Part shown: positions 24,973-29,542 of the stretch, in pieces
How the letters are laid out: each line of letters starts with the position of its first letter
How positions within the stretch are numbered: the stretch's first letter is position 1
Assembly (NCBI RefSeq): GCF_000721495.1
Contig: NZ_JOHY01000077.1
Coordinates: 1-29,542 of the forward strand
From: Streptomyces sp. NRRL F-5123
GTDB taxonomy: Bacteria > Actinomycetota > Actinomycetes > Streptomycetales > Streptomycetaceae
Direction: 5' to 3'
DNA: 29,542 nucleotides
The notes under the pieces: generated by a model
Told to the model about the DNA's origin: nothing
Databases searched by the model: none
Seen by the model: the letters and a program-made list of their open reading frames with translations, nothing else
Translations under genes and position numbers: made by a program

Positions 24973-25254
24973 ATGAACCGCAGTGAGCTGGTGGCCGCGC
25001 TGGCCGACCGTGCCGGGGTGACCCGCAAGGACGCCGACGCCGTTCTCAGTGCCCTCGCCGAGAGCGTCGGCGAGATCGTGGCCAAGGGCGACGAGAAGGT
25101 CACCATCCCCGGCTTCCTGACCTTCGAGCGCACTCACCGTGCCGCCCGGACCGCCCGCAACCCGCAGACCGGTGAGCCGATCCAGATTCCGGCCGGTTAC
25201 AGCGTGAAGGTCTCCGCCGGCTCGAAGCTCAAGGAAGCCGCCAAGGGCAACTGA
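24973..25254 (+). CDS. hupA: HU-type nucleoid protein
   Basis: The product is 93 aa, typical HU length. MNRSELVAALADRAGVTRKDADAVLSAL forms the dimer helices, VTIPGFLTFERTHRAART the core strands, and RNPQTGEPIQIPA the DNA-wrapping arm with its intercalating proline. It lacks the long lysine-rich tail of HupS/Hlp, so it is the short, vegetative-type HU. ATG at 24973 is chosen by family start; GGGAG lies about 9 nt upstream. It is followed by a strong terminator. Confidence 0.96.
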   Translation: MNRSELVAALADRAGVTRKDADAVLSALAESVGEIVAKGDEKVTIPGFLTFERTHRAARTARNPQTGEPIQIPAGYSVKVSAGSKLKEAAKGN

Positions 25255-25299
25255 GCTGCGCGCCCGGCCCCATTGGCCCAGGCAACGCCGTAAAACCGT

Positions 25300-25335
25300 G
25301 AGGGCGGCCTCCCCGGCACCGGGGAGGCCGCCCTC
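25300..25335. terminator. Bidirectional terminator between HU and murA
   Basis: A 17-bp perfect inverted repeat (GAGGGCGGCCTCCCCGG and its complement, separated by CA) lies between the converging ends of the HU gene and murA. TAAAA precedes it on the plus strand, giving a TTTTA tract for minus-strand transcripts. Confidence 0.9.
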
Positions 25336-25355
25336 ATGCACGACCGGACGGCGGT

Positions 25356-26729
25356 TCAGGCGACCGCGACCGCCGGGGGTTCGCCGGACGCCGGCGCGGG
25401 CACGCCGGGCACCTCGATGTGTGCGCCCAGGCCCTCCAGCTTGGCCAGGAAGTTCTCGTAGCCGCGGTTGATCAGGCCGATGCCGTGCACCCGCGAGGTG
25501 CCCTGCGCCGCGAGCGCCGCGATGAGGTACGAGAATCCGCCGCGCAGGTCGGGGATGACCAGGTCGGCGCCCTGCAGCTTGGTCGGCCCCGACACCACCG
25601 CGGAGTGCAGGAAGTTGCGCTGCCCGAAACGGCACGCGCTGCCGCCCAGGCACTCGCGGTAGAGCTGGATGTGCGCGCCCATCTGGTTGAGCGCCTCGGT
25701 GAAGCCGAGCCGCGACTCGTACACCGTCTCGTGCACGATCGACAGCCCCGACGCCTGCGTCAGCGCGACCACCAGCGGCTGCTGCCAGTCGGTCTGGAAG
25801 CCGGGGTGGACGTCGGTCTCCAGCGCGATGGCGTCCAGCGGGCCGCCCGGGTGCCAGAACCTGATGCCCTCGTCATCGATCGCGAAGGCCCCGCCGACCC
25901 GGCGGAAGGTGTTCAGGAAGGTCATCATCGAGCGCTGCTGCGCGCCGCGCACGTAGATGTTGCCCTCGGTGGCGAGCGCCGCGCTCGCCCAGGACGCAGC
26001 CTCCAGCCGGTCCGGGATCGCCCGGTGGGTGTAGCCGCCCAGCTTGTCCACGCCGGTGATGCGGATCGTGCGGTCGGTGTCGACGGAAATGATCGCGCCC
26101 ATTTTCTGCAGGACGCAGATCAGGTCCTCGATCTCCGGTTCGACCGCGGCGTTCGACAGCTCGGTCACGCCCTCGGCGAGCACCGCCGTCAGCAGCACCT
26201 GCTCGGTCGAGCCCACCGACGGGTACGGCAGCCGGATCTTGCAGCCGCGCAGCCGCTGCGGGGCCTCCAGGTACTGCCCGTCGGCCCGCTTCTCGATGCG
26301 CGCGCCGAACTGCCGCAGCACGTCGAAGTGGAAGTCGATCGGCCGGCCGCCGATGTCGCAGCCGCCCAGGCCCGGGATGAAGGCGTGGCCGAGGCGGTGC
26401 AGCAGCGGGCCGCAGAAGAGGATCGGGATGCGCGAGGAGCCCGCGTGGGCGTCGATGTCCGCGACGTTGGCGCTCTCCACCCGGGTCGGGTCGAGCACCA
26501 GCTCGCCCGGCTCGTCACCCGCCTCCACCGTCACGCCGTGCAGCTGGAGCAGCCCGCGCACCACCTTGACGTCGCGGATCTCCGGCACGTTGCGCAGCCG
26601 GCTGGGTTCACTGCCGAGCAGGGCGGCGACCATGGCCTTCGGCACGAGGTTCTTCGCGCCTCTGACCCGGATCTCGCCTTCGAGCGGGGTTCCGCCATGG
26701 ACAAGCAGTACATCGGCGATGTCGGTCAT
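25356..26729 (-). CDS. murA: UDP-N-acetylglucosamine 1-carboxyvinyltransferase
   Basis: The product is 457 aa. It transfers enolpyruvate from PEP to UDP-GlcNAc, the first committed step of peptidoglycan synthesis, in the cytoplasm. RGAKNLVPKAMVAALL (about 23-38) carries the Lys-Asn pair. The catalytic loop cysteine is C124 in GLGGCDIGGRP, the residue attacked by fosfomycin; mycobacterial MurA has Asp there. ALNQMGAHI and DLRGGFSYLIAAL are conserved later. The sequence is somewhat unlike the classical MurA, and Streptomyces usually have a second copy. ATG at 26729 gives the typical start; its ribosome site is weak. Confidence 0.94.
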   Translation of the reverse strand: MTDIADVLLVHGGTPLEGEIRVRGAKNLVPKAMVAALLGSEPSRLRNVPEIRDVKVVRGLLQLHGVTVEAGDEPGELVLDPTRVESANVADIDAHAGSSRIPILFCGPLLHRLGHAFIPGLGGCDIGGRPIDFHFDVLRQFGARIEKRADGQYLEAPQRLRGCKIRLPYPSVGSTEQVLLTAVLAEGVTELSNAAVEPEIEDLICVLQKMGAIISVDTDRTIRITGVDKLGGYTHRAIPDRLEAASWASAALATEGNIYVRGAQQRSMMTFLNTFRRVGGAFAIDDEGIRFWHPGGPLDAIALETDVHPGFQTDWQQPLVVALTQASGLSIVHETVYESRLGFTEALNQMGAHIQLYRECLGGSACRFGQRNFLHSAVVSGPTKLQGADLVIPDLRGGFSYLIAALAAQGTSRVHGIGLINRGYENFLAKLEGLGAHIEVPGVPAPASGEPPAVAVA

Positions 26730-26744
26730 GGATCTCGCGATCGT

Positions 26745-26820
26745 CGGAACGGTTCGGAACGGGTGGAGCCGTGGAGCTCTGGAGCCGTGGAGCACAGGAA
26801 CCAGAGGAACAGAGGAAATG
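26745..26820. repeat. Purine-rich short direct repeats upstream of murA
   Basis: Imperfect tandem CGGAACGGTT/CGGAACGGGT (26745-26764), then GGAGCCGTGGAGC twice (26765-26777 and 26781-26793), then AGGAAC/AGAGGAA variants. The stretch starts 16 bp from the murA start and would be in its pyrimidine-rich leader. No function is known. Confidence 0.6.
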
Positions 26821-26996
26821 GTAATGCGCCCCGCGCGCCCCTCCCGTTGCCCTGCCGCGGGATACCGCCCGCGGCGCGCGCTCCCGGCGCCCGCCGCCGC
26901 GCTCCGGCGCGTACCACCGGCGGGCGCGCCGGGGTGCTGCCCACCCGTCCCGGCGACGACTCCCCAGCGCGGCCCGCATGCGGGATCATGTGGACC

Positions 26997-27575
26997 ATGA
27001 CCGAGGTGTCCTCGCTCACCGGACGGCTGCTCGTCGCCACCCCGAAGCTGGCCGACCCCAACTTCGACCGGGCGGTCGTGCTGCTCCTCGACCACGACGC
27101 CGAGGGGTCCCTCGGCGTGGTCCTGAACCGTCCCACCCCGGTCGGCGTCGGCGACGTCCTGCAGCCGTGGGCGGCCCTCGCGGTGCTCCCGCAGGTCGTC
27201 TTCCAGGGCGGGCCGGTCTCGCTGGACTCCGCCCTCGGCCTGGCCGTCGTGCCCGGCGAGCCGCGCCCCGGCGAGGCGGTCGAGCTGCTCGGCTGGCGGC
27301 GCGTCCACGGGGCGATCGGCCTGGTCGACCTGGAGGCCCCGCCCGAGCTGCTCGCCGCGGAGCTGGGGTCCTTGCGCATCTTCGCGGGCTACTCCGGCTG
27401 GGGTCCGGGCCAGCTGGAACGCGAGCTGACCGACGGGGCGTGGTACGTCGTCGAGTCCGAGCCGGGTGACGTGTCCGCGCCGGACCCGGAGCGGCTGTGG
27501 CGCTCCGTGCTGCGCCGGCAACGGAACGAGCTGGCCATGGTGGCCACGTATCCCGACGATCCCTCCCTCAACTAG
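26997..27575 (+). CDS. YqgE/AlgH (DUF179) family protein
   Basis: The product is 192 aa. Family signatures are clear: LTGRLLVATPKLADPNFDRAV at the start, GVVLNRPT, FQGGPVSLDSALGL, and RIFAGYSGWGPGQLE. The molecular role of this widespread cytoplasmic family is unresolved. It is divergent from murA with 267 bp between them. GATCAT (26984-26989) ends seven bases before the ATG, so the message may be leaderless; another in-frame ATG lies 9 bases upstream. Confidence 0.95.
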   Translation: MTEVSSLTGRLLVATPKLADPNFDRAVVLLLDHDAEGSLGVVLNRPTPVGVGDVLQPWAALAVLPQVVFQGGPVSLDSALGLAVVPGEPRPGEAVELLGWRRVHGAIGLVDLEAPPELLAAELGSLRIFAGYSGWGPGQLERELTDGAWYVVESEPGDVSAPDPERLWRSVLRRQRNELAMVATYPDDPSLN

Positions 27576-27578
27576 TCT
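27573..27578 (+). promoter_or_regulatory. -10 of DUF3039 promoter overlapping the YqgE stop codon
   Basis: TAGTCT begins with the TAG stop of the upstream gene and ends eight bases before the next ATG, with no Shine-Dalgarno sequence. A leaderless transcript is the simplest reading. The -35 is weak. Confidence 0.45.
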
Positions 27579-27586
27579 TGTCTCTT

Positions 27587-27889
27587 ATGAGCACTCTTGA
27601 GCCCGAGCGCGGGGCGGGCACCGGCACCCTGGTCGAGCCGACTCCGCAGCTCTCCCATGGTGACGGCGACCACGAGCGCTATGCGCACTACGTCCAGAAG
27701 GACAAGATCATGGCGAGCGCGCTGGAAGGCACGCCCGTCGTCGCCCTGTGCGGCAAGGTCTGGGTCCCCGGACGCGACCCGAAGAAATACCCCGTCTGCC
27801 CGATGTGCAAGGAGATCTACGAGGGCATGCCGCTCGGCGGTGGCGGGGGCAAGGACAAGTCCGGCAAGGGCAGCGGCGGCAACGCCTGA
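27587..27889 (+). CDS. DUF3039 family small zinc-binding protein
   Basis: The product is 100 aa. The conserved centre is HERYAHYVQKDKIMASALEGTPVVALCG, followed by VWVPGRDPKKYPVCPMCKEIYE. The cysteines in ALCGK and CPMC, with a histidine upstream, suggest a zinc site. The C-terminal Gly/Lys/Ser tail is probably disordered. It is an actinobacterial family with no established function, typically seen next to murA and YqgE as here. It lies 11 bp after the YqgE gene. Confidence 0.93.
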   Translation: MSTLEPERGAGTGTLVEPTPQLSHGDGDHERYAHYVQKDKIMASALEGTPVVALCGKVWVPGRDPKKYPVCPMCKEIYEGMPLGGGGGKDKSGKGSGGNA

Positions 27890-27916
27890 CGCCCTTCCGG
27901 CGGACAGGGGAGGCCC

Positions 27917-29179
27917 GTGGAAGACGAGGGTGACGGAGGCGTGTTCGGTACGCCGGACGCGCCCGACGACGACTCCACCAGCGGCGAGCGCGTCCACGCG
28001 CTCGTCGCGCAGGGGCGCTTCGCGGAGGCGCACGCCGTGGTCGGCGACGCCTTCGTGGAGCGCAACGGCAGCGCCGGCTACCTGCTGCGCGCCTGGGTCC
28101 TCGCCCAGGAGCGGCGCCCGGCCGAGGCCCGCGAGGCCGTCGACTGGGCGCTCGCCCTGGCCGGGCCCGCCGAGGCGGCCGATGTCTTCGTCCTGGCCGG
28201 TGTGGTCCTTCTCTCACTCGACGAGGTCCACGACGCGCTGATCGTCGCGGTGCGGGCGGGCGGGGCGGATCCGGACGGCTGGGAGCCGGCCGTGCTGCTC
28301 TCCGACGTCTACCGGCGGCTCGGCCGCGTCCCCGACGCGGTCGCGGCCGCCCGCAGGGCCGTCGAGCTGGCCCCGCGCGAGGCCGAGGCGCAGGTCGCGC
28401 TGGCCCGCTCGCTCAGCGCGGGACGCGGCATGCTCGGGCGCCTGCCGCGGCGGCTGCGGGCCGAGCACCGCGGCGCGGTCGAGCGCTCGCTGCTGCTCGG
28501 GGCCGACCCCGGGCAGCTCCAGGCGCCGCGCGCCGGGATCCTCACCGGCGGGGTCGCCGTCGCCGTCCTGTGGGCGATCCAGCTCTACCGCATCGAGACC
28601 GGCGACGACTGGCAGTTCGTCGCGGCCGGAGCGGTGGTCGCCGTGACCGCGCTGCTGCTCGTCGTGCTCGTACGGGTGCACAGCCGGCGGACCGGCACGG
28701 GCGCGGTCGCGCGCATGCGGGGCATCCGCGCGACGGTGCGCACCGAACTGGCCGCCGACCTCGTCACCGGCAACCGGCTGTGGCGGCTGCGCGCCGCCCA
28801 CGTCGGGGCCGTCATCCCCGTCGCGCCCCTCCTCACCACCGGGCTCGTCGCCGACCGCGCGTGGCGGCGCGAGCTGTGGCCGCTGTGGGCGGCCGTTCCC
28901 GTCACCGTCGCCGGCGCCGCGGGGGTCGCCGTCGCCGTCGCCGGCGTCCACTGGTGGTACGGGCCCGAGTTCACCCGGCGGGCCTTCCTCTTCTCCTGGT
29001 TCGGGCGGCTCCAGATCGTCGTGCCGGCCCTCCTGCTGGGCGCGAGCCTCGCGGGGGCGGTGGCCGGTTCCGCATCGCGGGCCACGTGGCGTGACCTCGC
29101 GATCGCCCATGCGGGCTGGCTCGCGGCGACGTGGGCGGTGGCCGGCACGGCGTCCTTGCAGGCGCGCAGGGCGATCTGA
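27917..29179 (+). CDS. TPR-containing multi-pass membrane protein
   Basis: The product is 420 aa. The N-terminal half (about 20-175) is helical with TPR-like repeats (ERVHALVAQGRFAEAHAVV, LSDVYRRLGRVPDAVAAARRAVELAPREAEAQVAL). The C-terminal half has about six hydrophobic segments (about 205-225, 232-255, 293-313, 318-345, 362-385 and 392-413). It probably gathers partner proteins at the membrane (inference). GTG at 27917 has GGGGAGG three bases upstream, a slightly close but strong site. It begins 27 bp after the DUF3039 gene and may be co-transcribed. I do not recognise a named family. Confidence 0.88.
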   Translation: MEDEGDGGVFGTPDAPDDDSTSGERVHALVAQGRFAEAHAVVGDAFVERNGSAGYLLRAWVLAQERRPAEAREAVDWALALAGPAEAADVFVLAGVVLLSLDEVHDALIVAVRAGGADPDGWEPAVLLSDVYRRLGRVPDAVAAARRAVELAPREAEAQVALARSLSAGRGMLGRLPRRLRAEHRGAVERSLLLGADPGQLQAPRAGILTGGVAVAVLWAIQLYRIETGDDWQFVAAGAVVAVTALLLVVLVRVHSRRTGTGAVARMRGIRATVRTELAADLVTGNRLWRLRAAHVGAVIPVAPLLTTGLVADRAWRRELWPLWAAVPVTVAGAAGVAVAVAGVHWWYGPEFTRRAFLFSWFGRLQIVVPALLLGASLAGAVAGSASRATWRDLAIAHAGWLAATWAVAGTASLQARRAI

Positions 29180-29542
29180 GGCTGCGGGGTGCGTTGCGCT
29201 CCGCGGGGGGCGGGGGGTGACGCTCCCGGCTGCGTGGTGCGGTGCTTCTCGCGGCCTTGCGCCGGTGGGGGTTGTTCGCGCCGTTCTCCCCCAGAGCTTC
29301 GTCTGGGGGTGCCCCCACGCAGCCCCTGGTGTTGCCCGGCGGGGCATCGCGCTCCTGCTTCGGTGGGTGGGGGCGGGGGCCACTCCGGGGGTACCTCCTC
29401 GGAATGCGCGTTCACCCTCCTACGTAGCCGTTGAGGGACTGGAAGCGCATTCCTGCGGGGGCACCCCCGGATCGTCCCCCTCCCGGCGTCTCGTCGGCGG
29501 CTGCCCGCCGGTGGGGGTGAGCGTGCGAGGGACTACGGTTCG
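29180..29542 (+). repeat. Dispersed mosaic repeat, copy R6 (right side cut by window edge)
   Basis: This copy starts directly after the stop of the TPR gene. It runs in plus orientation through GGTGCTTCTCGCGGCCTTGC, CCCCCAGAGCTTCGTCTGGG, CCCGGCGGGGCATCGCGC and CCACTCCGGGGGTACCTCC. The core arms are GGAATGCGC (29401-29409) and GCGCATTCC (29445-29453). The downstream part equals that of 39-115. It is the best plus-strand reference for the element's left and central modules. Confidence 0.8.

Noticed and set aside
24708..24986. 92-codon open frame between the malic enzyme and HU genes
   Set aside because: It overlaps the HU start in another frame, has no ribosome site, and crosses the promoter region with its palindromes.

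Overview
The window is high-GC actinobacterial chromosome, almost certainly Streptomyces or a close relative. Third codon positions are strongly G/C. Starts use ATG, GTG and TTG, and several genes look leaderless. The gene order FHA-FtsK / two Ser-Thr kinases / prfB / ftsE-ftsX / S41 protease / smpB / ssrA / narK / nnaR / CGNR / HelD / malic enzyme / HU / murA / YqgE / DUF3039 matches what I remember of the core chromosome of Streptomyces coelicolor (the SCO297x to SCO294x region). All assignments come from reading motifs; no database search was run.

Layout: 1-300, end of a dispersed repeat; 330-3533 (-), cytosolic FHA plus FtsK/EccC-type ATPase; 4395-6179 and 6812-9046 (+), two membrane Ser/Thr kinases (PkaA- and PkaB-like); 9121-10239, release factor 2; 10364-11440, a possible leader ORF and a secreted wall-anchored protein made of 40 GTST units; 11528-11719 (-), a 63-aa zinc-ribbon membrane protein behind a sigmaR-like promoter; 12042-13766, ftsE-ftsX; 13875-15131, S41 carboxyl-terminal protease; 15150-16109, smpB and ssrA (trans-translation); 16298-18944, nitrate transporter narK and regulator nnaR with a GlnR-like box between them; 19688-20275, CGNR regulator; 20445-22724, HelD-type RNA polymerase motor; 23220-24671, malic enzyme with an operator-like dyad; 24973-25254, HU; 25356-26729 (-), murA; 26997-27575, YqgE/AlgH; 27587-27889, DUF3039; 27917-29179, TPR membrane protein.

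Functional grouping: the FHA-FtsK protein and its two kinase neighbours suggest a phospho-signalling module at the envelope. ftsEX, the S41 protease, murA and the GTST wall protein concern the cell wall. prfB, smpB and ssrA concern translation termination and ribosome rescue. narK and nnaR concern nitrate uptake and its control.

The main feature not explained by genes is a mosaic, GC-rich dispersed repeat of roughly 250-600 bp, present in six places (1-300, 3884-4130, 6184-6680, 19013-19617, 22740-22830, 29180-29542) in both orientations. It is usually placed just after a stop codon. Its core is a GGAATGCGC/GCGCATTCC inverted repeat around a 35-37 bp variable segment. One copy is internally deleted and one has inverted terminal modules. 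Other points of interest are the GTST minisatellite gene, the propeller-bearing kinase, the sigmaR-like promoter and three tandem 39-bp hairpin units after helD.
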